A stretch of DNA of 64,000 nucleotides, taken from Tetracentron sinense. Its lineage: Eukaryota; Streptophyta; Magnoliopsida; Trochodendrales; Trochodendraceae. The notes under the pieces are model-generated. The model worked only from the letters and a program-made list of their open reading frames with translations, was not told where the DNA came from and searched no databases. A program made the position numbers and the translations under genes. Shown piece by piece: positions 46,474 through 58,039 of the stretch (its first letter is position 1; each line of letters starts with the position of its first letter). The stretch is from assembly GCA_015143295.1 (NCBI GenBank), contig CM026574.1, positions 9,612,938-9,676,937 on the forward strand, given 5' to 3'.

Positions 46474-48538
46474 TGTAAGCACCCAATTTTGCACCCCTCT
46501 AGTCTCTTTTTATACTCTTAAAAACTCTTTCAAAAACCCTCTTCCACGTGCTTCGATTTTCAAAAACAGCCCAGAGGTAAAAAAAAAGGACCAAAATTCC
46601 CCCATGATGAAAAATGACCAAAATACCCCTGAAAAGTGCTAAAAAAATTTTATTTGGTCCAAAATGATTTTAAAAATTTTTCGATGAATTTTGGATGTTT
46701 TTAGGAGCAAATTAGACTTAAAATGGTGAAAAATGACTAAAATGTCCCTATGGTGTAAAAAGACTGAAATGCCCCTAGAAAAGTGTTCAAAAGTTATCAT
46801 TTGGCCCAAAATAATTTTACAAAATTTTTTGTTCAATTTTAACTATTTTTGGGATCCAATTGGAGTTAAAATGGTGAAAAATGATCAAAATGCCCATGTG
46901 GTGTAAAAACACCAAAATGCCCCTAAAAAAGTGTTCAAAATGTATCATTTTATCCGAAATAATTTTACAAAATTTTTGGCTCAATTTTGACTATTTTCGG
47001 GATCAAAACGGGCTTAAAACAAAAAAATGGCTTTTCGGCGAAACGGAGCGCGACATGTGGTGAGTCAAAGTCAACAAAAAAATATTTAATGATTTTTGGC
47101 CCCTTAATAGGGGCGCTGCTTCAAACAGCGCCCCTTTTGGGGCCTGTTCTTTTTGGCCATGTCGGCAGGCTTTTTTTGGAAAGTCCAGGAACAGCGCCCC
47201 CCTAGTTTCGACCTGTTTTGCCGCCTTACTGTTCCTTTCCGCCTCGCTTTTTGGGGTTTTTATCCATATGGGCGCTACTTGAAGTAGTGCCCCCCCTTTT
47301 TGAAAAACTATAAATACCCCCCCTTTCGCTTCATTTTTCACTCCTCTCTCTTCCTTTTCTTCTTCAAAGCTCCACGTAGCGCTCCGGATTCCCAAGAACA
47401 TCGATTGCGAATGGTCAATTCTCGAGACCTCTTTTCAGAGACCCTTTTGGGTTTCCAGGAAGGTAAAATCTCGCCGAACTCTGTCTTTTTAGTCTTTTAT
47501 CAATTTTTTAAATTGCTTTATCGCTTTTAAATACTTAGACTGCTTGCCTGTCGAACCCCTACCCAAATCCCAGTTCAAATATAGCCTTGCCTAGTCGAAC
47601 CCCCACCCAAATTCCAATTCAAATATAGTCTCGCCTAGTCAAACCCCTGCCCAAATCCCAGTTCAAATATAGTCTCACCTAGTCGAACCCTTGCCCAAAT
47701 TCCAGTTCAAATATAGCCTCACCTAGTTAAACCTTAGTTAAACCCCAGCTTAACCCTAATTAACCCTAACTTAACCCTGGTTAAATCCTAGCTAAACCCT
47801 AGCTAAACCCTAGCTTAACCCTAGTTAAACCCTACCTACCTAGTCAAACCCCTGTCAGAGCCTCAATTCAAATCCTATTCAAAAAACCCACCTCCAGAGG
47901 CTCCTCAGCACGAACTTAAAAGGCCAATCCGCTCCTCAAATAGGAGCAAACACCATCAAACTATCAATCAAATCAAATCATCCAATCTTTCGCTCCCAAA
48001 TCAGCGAAAATCATCAAACCTTTCAATTTAACCCATCAATCTTCAATCAATCAAATCAAACCATCCACAATCAATCAAATCAAACCATCAATCGCCTTCC
48101 GGAACTATGTACGGCTTGATTCCACTGACAGTGGATACGTAGGCAACCCTAATCGGGTTTAGCTCCCCCTAGGATAGAATCCCTATTCTGTTCTTATCCT
48201 GATAACTCTCAATTTATTTATTTCAGTCAATATTACATTGCTTAGCATATAGATCAAACTGTAAGCATTTTTATGGTTTCCTTTATTTGATTCAGACTTA
48301 GGGAGTAGGTAACCATCTCCGGATGGGAGTTTAGGGGTGCCTAACACCTTCCCCTAACTCAATTGAATCCCTTATCCTAACCTCTAACTTCCAGACCATA
48401 CCTTATCCAACCATTTCAGAGACCTATTTCCCTCAAAATTAGATAGGTGGCGACTCTCAACCCAATTGCAATTTATCGCTTATTCTTTATCGGGATCTTT
48501 CCTGATCGGGAATTGGGGTTAAAATTCAAGTACTCACA
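46474..48538 (+). mobile_element. Solo LTR, 2065 bp, in LINE-3 RT (TSD CATGT)
   Basis: It starts TGTAAGCACCC and ends AGTACTCACA, flanked by CATGT at 46469-46473 and 48539-48543. LINE-2 has the uninterrupted target. No coding sequence. Inside are three diverged copies of a roughly 140-bp unit with 'aaaatggtgaaaaatga' (46600-47020), a TATA box CTATAAATA (47308-47316), five copies of a 'cgaacccc.acccaaatcccagttcaaatatag' unit (about 47545-47730), and a run of 'aaccctagct' variants (47730-47840). The landmark 'gataggtggcgactct' is near the 3' end. The superfamily is probably Ty3/gypsy; this is inferred. Confidence 0.93.
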
Positions 48539-49798
48539 CATGTTTAATCAAAATAAGATGCCCACCTGACGATAAAAATTTGGCCTTCCAACCTTCCACT
48601 TTAGAAGAGATTTTATCAATGAAAGAATTAAAATAACTCTTTTTTAGGTGGCATATATAAAGAGGGACTCCTAGATAAGTAAAAGGAAATTTTTTTCTAG
48701 CAATGCCCACCCAATTAAGAATATTATCAGTTCTCATTCTATTTATCTTATCAGAACAATAGAAAGAACTTTTAGATCTATTGATCAATTGAACTAAAGA
48801 TTTCTCATAATTTGAAATGAAATCAAAAAAAAAATTATATTCTGTTTCCTACCATTGCAAAAAATGAGAGTATCATCAGCAAAGAGAAGATGAGAAACAG
48901 GGTTACCGTGCCTTCCCAGTTTATAATTAAGAGTAAGGTTCTCAAATTTGGCTTTAAGGCCCCTACTCAGAACTTCTTCTGCAATAATGAAAAGAGTAGG
49001 AGATAAAGGATCACCTTGGTGAAGACCCCGCTAATTCTGAAATAACTTTAAAGACATCCATTAATAAGAACAGAGAAAATTTGATTAATGAGACAACCAC
49101 GAATTAATCTAATGGAATCCTCTTTAAAACCCATTTTTTGAAGAACAACAAATATGAAATTTCATTTCATCCTATCATAAGCTTTAGACATATCAAGTTT
49201 AAAATAACATTTCCTCCTGGTATTTTCCTGTCAATGTCTTGCATCATCTCCTGAGCTATACTAACATTATCTAAAATATTTCTACCTTTAACAGAGGTAC
49301 TTTGCTCATCAGAGATAATATTAGGAAGCAATAAACCTAAACGATCAGTCAAGATACGAGATATAATCTTATAAAGAAAGTTACAGAGACTAATCGGTTT
49401 GAAATCTGAGAAAGACACTGGAGAATGGCATTTAGGGATTAAGGCAATAGTTGTTGCATTTATCGCTTTAGGAATTTCAGTAGTTAAGAAAAAGAAAGTA
49501 ATAGCATGGAAAAGGTTCTCCTTAATAATATTCCAACAAGAATGAAAAAAATAGCCAGAAAAACCATCAGGACCAGGAGCACTATTAGTAGACATGCTAA
49601 AAACAATCTTTTTAATTTCTTCTAAAGAGGGAAAAGAAGATATTGAATTATTGTTTTCTTCAGTAATAATGCAAGGAATGTGATGCAAAATATTATTATC
49701 AGTAATAGTGTTATCAGAAGGGAGTAAATTTTTAAAAAAGATGACCACTTCATTTCCTATTTCATCCTAAGATTCTAACCAATTGCCTTGAGCATCTT
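48539..49798 (-). mobile_element. LINE-3 reverse transcriptase, N-terminal and central part
   Basis: It contains [17 protein letters not shown] and [16 protein letters not shown] (49167-49748 frame), LLFADDTLIF on the minus strand near 48885, and FNWVGIARKKFPFTYLGVPL-type text (48534-48788 frame). Frames are separated by stops and a frameshift after [11 protein letters not shown]. The D of the FADD motif pair is intact, but the protein is not continuous. Confidence 0.85.
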
Positions 49799-50933
49799 TA
49801 ATTAATTCTATTTATGGAATTTCGACCCCTTCTAGATTTAGTGATCATATGAAAGAACTTTGTGTTGTTATCACCTTCTTTTAGCCATTGAACTCTAGAT
49901 TTCTGTCTCCAGAATATTTCTTCAGAAAGAATGATAGATTGTAGTTCAACTTTGAGGTTAGACAACGAAATATTTTTATCATCATCCCAAGATCTTTGAA
50001 TCTCATCTTCCAACTCAAAAATTTGGCTTTCGAGAGATTTAATTTTTTGGAAAATATTACCAAATACTTCTCTATTCCAGATTTTTAAGGTGGATTTTAA
50101 CTTTTTTAATTTGAGAAAGAAAGAGATGAGAGAGTTAGCTATGTTGGAGGCCCCCAAGATTCAGAAACAATTCTGGAAAAATCCGAATGATTAATCCACA
50201 TTTGCTTAAATTTAAAAGAGAGCCTTTTGGTTTGATTATTACCAAACTCTAATAAGAGAGGAACATGATCCGAAGAAATTCTAGATAGATGATTAATGAG
50301 AGAAATATTGAAATTGTTAGTCCAATCAGGGTTAAAAAGGATACGATCAAGACCGACATAAATACGATGCATACTTGTCTGATTGTTGCACCAAGTAAAA
50401 TTATTACCAGAAAAATCCTTATCCATTAGACCCAACTCATTAATCATGTTGTTAAAATCTTCCATACATTCATAGTTAACATCTCTACCACCCAATTCTT
50501 CTTCAGAAGCGGAGATAGCATTGAAATCACCACCTATAAAGAAAGGACCTGAAAAAGCAGAGAAAGCAGCATAGAGATCTTCCCAGAGAGCCAAACGCTC
50601 CCTGCTAGTACATTTAGCATAAACAAAAGCACATCTAATAGGGATCATGGAATTTGCAGAGACATCAACAATGATCATTTGATCAGTAGCCGAAATAAAA
50701 GAAATTTGAACAGAACTCTTCCAAAACAACCAAATCTTAGGGTGAAAATATTGAGAATCAAGATGACTATCCATACCAATGAAAGAACAAACTTCATAAA
50801 GAGAATCAACTTTTTTCTTTGGTTCCATAATATCAGTAAGCATAATATTATGAGAAGATATTAATTGCTTTAATCTAATCTTTGAGGCTAGATTACCAAT
50901 TCCACGAATATTCCAAAGAAGAAAATTATTCAT
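49799..50933 (-). mobile_element. LINE-3 endonuclease (ORF2 N-terminus)
   Basis: ORF2 starts at ATG 50933 (MNNFLLWNIRGIGNLASK). It keeps FIGGDFNAISAS with the catalytic Asp (about 50510), GNNFTWCNNQ, LDRILFNPDW and SSDHVPLLLEF (about 50265). The endonuclease frame is open to 50139 and then shifts to a frame with KSRVQWLKEGDNNTKFFH. This is the best preserved endonuclease in the window. Confidence 0.87.
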
Positions 50934-52713
50934 TAATAACATTAATGGGATTAGTAACCAAAGATGGACCCGCCGATCTAGAACGAGTAATTCTATCATA
51001 TGAAAGCACTACTTTGCTATTTTTATATTTAAGCTTGGGAGCAATAACTTGATAGGTAGAAAAAAGATCAGATTTAAGCAACCTCTGAGAAAACTTTTTC
51101 CCTTCTTCCTTAAAAGAATTAATGTTACTAAACAAACAAGAGTCAAATTCTGAATGATATTCAAAAGTTTGGGAGTGTTCCCAAAGAATATTTCCCAGCT
51201 TTGGTCTATCATTATTATTAGGATTTCCTTCTAGATTATCAATTAATTTCATCCACATACAATAACGAGGAGAATGGTAAAAACTAGAACTAGTTTTCCT
51301 ATTATCATTAGGTGTAAGACCCCTAATTTCATAATAAGATAGGATATTTTTATTATTCTTTTAAATCCATTTAAAATATTTTCCTCTAATGCTGATTCAT
51401 TAGAATTAGAAAAGTTTGAAAAGGGTTCATTGTTTGAAAGAAAGATCCCTTCTTCATCCGAATCCATTTCAGCTTCACTATCATCAATGTTATCAATAGT
51501 TTTGTCATAGCTTCGTTTATCAATTTCAAAACTTTTAGTTTGGAATTCAGATGAAAAAAAAGATGACATACCTGGGTGAGGAAATCTTTTAATTGCTGAA
51601 ACACCATTACCTGTATCTTCTACAGCTACTGTCGAGAAAAGGTTCAGATCACTTGAGATTGGAACTAGGTCGCATAACACTGAAACTGTTGCTGGATTAG
51701 AAAGCCTGTTATTTGTTGAAACACTATTATCTAATTCCTCTACAGCAACTGTCGAGAATGGGATCAAATCACTTGTGGTCTGATTTAGATCTTGATAAAC
51801 CGAATCTGTTACTGGATAAGAAATCCTTGTATTTGCTAGAGCTCCATTATCTATTACCTCAGCAACTGTTGTCGAGCAAGGGATCTGAACACTTATTAGA
51901 TCTTGAACCACAGAAATAGTAGCTAAAGATTTCTGGTAATTGCCCCTTCTATCTATTGAGGCTGAGGAGGAGTTTGGTATATGATTAAAGTTGGACATGG
52001 GTCCAGTTTCCAGAATTTTCATATTACTATTAGAAACTATGGCTGCATTACTAATATCTTCTATTTGGGATCTTGGGGGATCAATTGATTTAGCCGAATC
52101 TTCTTCCCTGAGATTAGATTCCAGAATGTTTTGATTTCCAGAATCAGGAAGACCTTGTTTCCCGTTAATAGTAACATCCAGAGAATTTGAATCTTTCCGA
52201 ACATATTCTGGAATTTGCTTGCCGATCCTCATGTTCTCTTTCTTTGCTATTAGGCTTTGGTTGATGGGAGCCTGGTTTTTTTCCAGCCTTGCATATATCT
52301 CTTGAATGTCCTTGTTTCTTACTGAAATTGCAGTAGAATGGAGATTTTTCATATTCGATAGCCTGCCATCTTCCGTGATCACCAATACCCAACCAGAAGC
52401 GCATCGGGTTATCCTTCATGAGATCAACTTCTATACAAGCTCGAGCCATACTTGGTCTGGAACCAGATAAAATAGGACCATCCAGTTTTAGCACTTTTCC
52501 AATAACGCTACCAATCAATCTCATGGCTGATTCATTGAAAAAATGGATCGGCAGATTTGGGAAACACACCCAGATCAGTACAGTGGAGGGTTCATTACCT
52601 GAAACAAAGATCGGAGACCATTTCAAAAATCTAAATAAAAATCCTTCAATGTAGATCACTTCCTTGAGCCAAACTTGTAGGTAATCCTCCTAGAAGAAAA
52701 ACGCAATAGTATA
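50926..52713 (-). mobile_element. LINE-3 ORF1, central and C-terminal part
   Basis: The DUF4283-like region is GFLFRFLKWSPIFVSGNEP, then VLIWVCFPNLPIHFFNESA and SRPSMARACIEVDL (52300-52650). A CCHC-type knuckle reads CNFSKKQGHSRDIC, with the second Cys replaced by Ser. A long Ser/Asn-rich C-terminal part (51249-52385) contains three diverged repeats around the phrase FSTVAVEELDN. It ends NPINVINE and TAA at 50928-50926, overlapping ORF2. Confidence 0.82.
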
Positions 52714-52718
52714 TGCCG

Positions 52719-54954
52719 TGTTGGTGTAATTGGGCTAAATTCCTGCACACATAGCCACTTAGCAAATACAGACAGATAATAAATGCAGTTAAATAAACAA
52801 TTAATTATTTAATTAATTATGGTAGAGAATCGCTTCGCTGAGAGGCGCTACAAGAGTCTTTCTTGAAGATAGTCGAAGCCTCCCATGTGCAAGGGATATG
52901 ACAGCTCTATCTCCGGGATACAACTCAGCTCGGATTCTCTCCGGTCTTCCCAACGAGTTTGCACTACTCGGTAGAAGACGGAGTACTGATCTTCCTTTAG
53001 GATGCCCTTCAAAATAAATATATAAATATATGCATATCCATTTAATTAGGGTTTGCCTAATTATCCAAATGTCCTAAAGTCCCATCGGATTTACAGTAAA
53101 AGATAATCTAATTAATTGGACAAAATTCAAAATTACCATTCTACCCCTTAGGGTTTAAGGGTCTGTTTGGTTACAGGGTTAGGTCCACTCTGATTTGGTC
53201 TAATCCTGTTTTAACCTATTCCAGTTTAGGTATGCACCTATTCTGTTTGGTTACAGAATCTAGTTCTGTACAGAATCTAGTTCTGTCCAGAATCAATTCT
53301 GCACAGAAACTGTTTCTGGTTTGGCCAGAATCAATCCTGTCTTAAGTCCCGTTTGATTACAGATTTTAAGTTAATCCATTTTAACTTAATCCAAGTCTGT
53401 TTGGTGACAAGATTACACTTAATCTAATTTTATTAGTTCGGGTTATGTTTGAGTACAAGAACAGGCTTGTCCAGATTAACCTATTCCACAAGATACCCCT
53501 GATTGGGTCCATCATGTGGATATGGTAGGATCACCCGAAATTGGATGGTCACCAAGATGGTTCAGTCCATGACAGACTGATCCACTGTTCTACTCGATCT
53601 GGAATCCCAGATCGGGCATCTGAACAATATGGACGGTTGAGAAGCCCGAAGGCATTCTGCAACCTCATCAGGAGCTGGACACACTGTCCATTTCCTGGTA
53701 TCCATGGATCTGGATCGATCCGGACAACCTGCTGGGTCTGGTTCTGGGTTCTGGGCCTCTGGATGATGGGTCAGGGTCACCATCTTCTCCATCGAGCTCA
53801 AGGACCACCATTAATGGAGAGCTCCAGGTTAGGGTCCTCCTAAGAGGTCCCTGGTACGGAGTCATCCTGATGGACCATGGCTACTCGGAGTAGACTGGAC
53901 CAGGGTGCACCTACTCTGGTCTGGTGGCTCACTAGACTGTAGGCTCCGTGGTCTGGGCTCACGGATCAGGCTCACTGGTCTCTGTGCTCCGTGGTCTGGG
54001 CCACGGATCAGGCTAATCTCCACGGATCAAGCTCTAGTCTGGCTCACTGGTCTGAGTTCCAACAACTATCAGACCCTCCCCAAGCCTCTCTATATATAGA
54101 GGACCCAGGTCCCCTTGCATGCGCATGGGCTCAGCCACCTGGCTAGGCCCTCCTGCACCAGGCAGGCCACATGGCACACAAGGTCGGGCCTTGGTCAGAG
54201 CAACCCATCATGGGCCAGCACGCATGGGCCTGCGCCCACTGACCCAGGCACTCATTAGAACTTATCCACCTGAGATTAGATCAACGGCTCAGATTTACTC
54301 AAACCTTGCATGCGCATGGGCTCAGCCACCTGGCTAGGCCCTCCTGCACCAGGCAGGCCACATGGCACACAAGGTCGGGCCTTGGTCAGAGCAACCCATC
54401 ATGGGCCAGCACGCATGGGCCTGCGCCCACTGACCCAGGCACTCATTAGAACTGATCCACCTGAGATTAGATCAACGGCTCAGATTTACTCAAAAGAAAT
54501 AGCGACCCAAGCGACTCGCGACAATGCGCACGTGCGAAGTGCAAAGTGCGCCTCATAGCGCCCAAAGCCCTATGCCCGCACCGCATCCGCACCCGCACCC
54601 GAGCCCGAGCCCGTGCCCGTGCGTGTGTGCTCGCTGCGAGCGCAGCTCGCGCACCCTAGTTACCGTCTAAAGAAATTGGTGGGTCAAAGTCTACACCTCA
54701 CTATTAGTTGTTGACAACTAAGCAACTAAGGGGGTAAATAAACTCTTTAGATTTTCTTTACTTTTCCAATGTGGGACTAAAGAACTAAGAGAAATGCACT
54801 AAAAGTGTGTTTTCTCTCTTTCAAGAGATTAAACACCCAACCTAAACAAAGATTAAATTAATGGGGGTTTTAGTCCATGATTAAAATCAAAACCCCGGAT
54901 CCTAATGATCCGGTTTTTTTATTAATTTAAAACAATTTAAAATCAAAATCAACA
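52719..54954 (+). mobile_element. Solo LTR, 2236 bp, in LINE-3 ORF1 (TSD TGCCG)
   Basis: It starts TGTTGGTGTAATTGGGC and ends AAAATCAACA, flanked by TGCCG at 52714-52718 and 54955-54959. Removing it and one TSD restores a LINE reading (DARHILLRFS) that matches LINE-2 (DARHLLFRFS). It contains repeated 'ctgtttggttacag' phrases (53165-53350), a GC-rich half (about 53500-54660), a TATATATA box at 54091-54098, a 191-bp tandem duplication and a 'cgcacccg' run (54585-54620). No coding sequence was recognised. Confidence 0.93.
54115..54495. repeat. 191-bp tandem duplication inside the solo LTR
   Basis: The unit beginning 'ttgcatgcgcatgggctc' occurs at 54115 and 54306 with almost no differences, just downstream of the TATA box. 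Near-identity suggests a recent event. Confidence 0.93.
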
Positions 54955-54959
54955 TGCCG

Positions 54960-55319
54960 AGCATCTAAAGTCTCTACCGAAAAATCCAACTTAACATGGA
55001 GAAACTGTCTGATATAGATCTTGATAGTATCAAAAGAAGGTCTCCCGTATGAACACTTAGCAATCAAAGAGTAACGATGAGAAGTTGCAAGAGCATTAGA
55101 TTCTTCATTGGAGAAGAAGATGGCTGGTTATCCTAGGTGAGAACAGATTGGTTTCGGTTGAAATACTGGAGCATTAGCCATAGAAGAACCTTGAGAGGAT
55201 CCAAGTATTTGAGCATAAGAAGGGGGTTGATCCAATGGCCTAGATGAAGATCCTCCAATGAGGTTGCCGGCTGCCATAGGGATGGCCATGGAAACCAGCG
55301 GAAACCCTAGAGTTTCAGC
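54960..55319 (-). mobile_element. LINE-3 ORF1 N-terminus and 5' end
   Basis: ORF1 starts at ATG 55289 on the minus strand (MAIPMAAGNLIGGSSSRP). It runs through SYAQILGSSQGSSMANAP, one TAG-type stop after ICSHLG, and YGRPSFDTIKIYIRQFLHV to the insertion point. The GSSSRP start is shared with LINE-2. The exact 5' end is unclear because a MITE sits next to it. Confidence 0.8.
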
Positions 55320-55327
55320 CTGCTAAC

Positions 55328-55627
55328 CAATGTTATCAGAACCGGACCAGTCATCGAACCGGTTGAATGGCCGGTTCCCGGTTCGACCGGTCCTGTTCAT
55401 CTTTGTCCTTTTTTAATATTTTTTTTTAAATCCATTTTTACCCATGTATGATTGGTTCTTGACCGGTTCTGACCACCGGTTCAACCGGCTGGTTCCCACG
55501 GTTCTCACTAAATAGCCCGGTTTTGAAATAGGGCCGGTTCTAAGGGTTTTGGGAACCGGTTAGGGGACCGATTCCCGGTTCCTAGTTCCACCAGTTCGAC
55601 GGGCCGGTCCGGGTTCTGACAACACTG
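55328..55627. mobile_element. hAT-type MITE, 300 bp, rich in AACCGGTT palindromes
   Basis: Termini are CAATGTTATCAGAACCGG at the left and, in reverse complement, CAGTGTTGTCAGAACCCGG at the right. It is flanked by an exact 8-bp duplication CTGCTAAC (55320-55327 and 55628-55635). CA(A/G)TG ends and an 8-bp TSD fit the hAT superfamily. The interior has many forms of 'aaccggtt' and 'ggttccc'. No transposase. Confidence 0.9.
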
Positions 55628-55892
55628 CTGCTAACATGCACCTAAAGAACAAGAACTTTTGCTAAAATGCACCTCCAGAGCTTTTTGTCAAAAACTTCAT
55701 ACCATTCATATCGTATCAAAAATCACAAATAATTGTGCCTAATAAAAGGTCTCACAAGACGCTTCATCTTTGGCTCACCTTGCATTTTCTTTTTGGATAT
55801 AGATCTTCATGTTTTCCAAGTCTACAATCTCCTCTTCTTCCACCTCGATCTTACCCCACCATGTAACCATTTCTCTTCTTCTCCATTTCTCC

Positions 55893-57673
55893 ATGGGAAA
55901 TCATCCATGTTCGACCTTGCCCAATTGCCACAACATCCTCAGCATCACGAAGGCCGCCTTGATTCAAGACATGCAAGGCCTACAAATCCCTTGTAATGAG
56001 ATGGCATCCCGATAAGAATCTGACGTCAAACAAATGCAAAGCAGAAGCCAAGTTCAAAGTCATCAAGGAAGCCTATGAAGTATATAAGTACGTACATTTG
56101 TGAAAATATACGTAGATAGATGCATGCTAGCCAAAACTAATTATTTTACGTACAATTATACATGCTTACTTCCGTATTCATATGTTATGACTTCATCTCT
56201 TCTCCCACTTCAGGCCCTTAACAACAAGAAACGAGAAGATGGAAACTTGTATGGTGTTCATAACTTTGGAGGTGGCGGATCATGGAGCCGATGATCCTAC
56301 AAGTGGTTTCTATAAGCATCGAAGTGTCGATAATTTCTTCTCTTCCACCCCTTCTCCCCAATCAAAAGTGTGAGTCGAACGAGCTACATCCCGACACCCA
56401 TCCCTAGATCTCTCATGAAAAGTATGAGTAGAAGGAGCAACACCTCCACAGCCTTCCCTAACTCTCTCTCAAAAAGTATGAGCCAAAGGAGCACCACCCC
56501 CATAATGTATTCCGACTCGACTGTTCGGAGAAAATCCCCACCAATTGAGAAGACACTTGAATGCACACTCGAAGAGGTGTGCCATGGATGCCTCAAGAAG
56601 ATCAAGATCACAAGGGATGTCCTCACAAACATCAGGTTTGTTAATGAATCCCAAATTTCCTTTTTTTAAGAAAGAGAACTTTAATTGAACCCATGGCCAC
56701 TGGATTGCTAAGTAATCCCATGTGATTTGAGATTGAATCGTTCTTATATTTTGTCCTAAGACCATTAAATTGGAACTCCTCTAATTGGTTATAGAATTAT
56801 AGTTATGTACATAAGGTGGAGTTCTTTGCTTTCTTCAATCCTCAAAGAAATCGAATCAATAGGGGTTTATTTTGTCGCAACTTATTTCATCACTCTGGAG
56901 TTGTCCCGGAAAGAGGATCAGTTGTAAGCTATTTGTAACTTCGTTGAAGATCTTCGAGTTCTGATATGATCATGTTGGAATATAGCCATGGGACAGTCTT
57001 TATTCCCTGCTATGAATACAGAAACCAAGCTCTTTTTTATAAGTAAAAAAATTTCCTGGTGTCCGTAGGGAAAATTTTGAGTGGGTCGGTGTGGACACCC
57101 TCTGTTTACCAAAAATAAAGCACAAAAATTTCCAATTGTGATACACCATCATTTAATTACTTCTATTTGAATTGGTGATCATGTGGCAATGACTTCATAT
57201 TCTGATCAATTAAGAGTGTCAAAATCAAACTAGAAAAGGAGCATTGTTTCTTGAAATCATAATAATGTTATTTTTCTTTCTAGGAGAATAATTGTTCAAG
57301 AAGAGGAGGTGTTGAGGATAAAAGTGAAGCCAGGATGGAAGCAAGGAACAAAGATTACACTTGAAGGGATGAGCGAGAGAGCAAGCACTCTTCCAGCAGA
57401 CATCACCTTCTTCATCACCGAGAAACAACATCACCTGTTTAAGAGGGACAGCGATGAATTGCTATTGGAAATTGGAGATACCCTTAGTGAAGGCTCACTG
57501 GTTGCACCCTATCCATCCCTCTATTGGAGGGGGAGAAGATGAGTTTGTCATTGGATGATATCATATACCCTGGCTATGAAAGGATCATCTCAGGCCAAGG
57601 CATGGCAAATACCAAAGAGAGAGGAAGGAGAGGAGACCTACAAATCGAATTCCTTATCATTTTCTGGGCGTAA
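55893..57673 (+). pseudogene. DnaJ/HSP40 class B co-chaperone, three exons, frame-disrupted
   Basis: HSP40 proteins present clients to Hsp70 and stimulate its ATPase. Exon 1 (55893-56079) has a J-domain: [13 protein letters not shown], then after a one-base shift [15 protein letters not shown] with the HPD motif and FKVIKEAYE. Exon 2 (56214-56635) continues ALNNKKREDGNLYG, HNFGGGGSWS, FYKHRSVDNFFSS and the C-terminal-domain start PPIEKTLECTLEEVCHGCLK. Exon 3 (57284-57673) has VLRIKVKPGWKQGTKITLEG, LPADITFFITEKQH and, after another shift near 57499, IIYPGYERIISGQGMANTKE and GDLQIEF. Introns have GT-AG ends. No cysteine-rich zinc region, so class B. At least four frame breaks: a pseudogene, or sequencing errors. 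Confidence 0.85.
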
Positions 57674-58039
57674 TTGAGCCAAGAACAATGCTCCGATATT
57701 CTTAGTCTTTTACAAGATTGCTCTTGAACATCAATTTTTCTATAAAAAAAATTTGTGTTTCTTTTGTCAATTTTCTTTCTTGGCATTCGTAGTCACTGTC
57801 AATATTCAAATCTTGTACTTCACTGTAACATAGAAGATTTTTCTAGTCCCTCATATGGATATATACATATGTAACTCAGTCAAAGCAACAACACTAAAGG
57901 CTAGAGAGAGGTTGATGCTGGATTAAAGAAAGTTGGCACTCTAACTGAATTGAATTTCTAATACAAGAATTTAATGCTGTGAGAAATTTCTGTTATGGAG
58001 ATTCCTTTCTTCATTCTAAAGGAGAGAGAAAAATCATGC
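57674..58039. other. Non-coding DNA after the DnaJ pseudogene
   Basis: Probably 3' UTR remnant and spacer; nothing else recognised. Confidence 0.4.

Noticed and set aside
47730..47840. Interstitial telomere-like array
   Set aside because: The 'aaccctag' units are 10-12 bp and variable (aaccctagct, aaccctaact), not the 7-bp plant telomere repeat, and they lie inside a well-bounded solo LTR.
53541..53865. ORFs on both strands in the GC-rich part of the solo LTR
   Set aside because: Open frames are expected by chance in GC-rich sequence with few stop codons; no motif, and both strands are open at once.
54119..54558. Two near-identical 72-82-residue ORFs
   Set aside because: They arise from the 191-bp tandem duplication in a solo LTR; the Pro/Gly/Arg-rich translation reflects GC-rich non-coding sequence.
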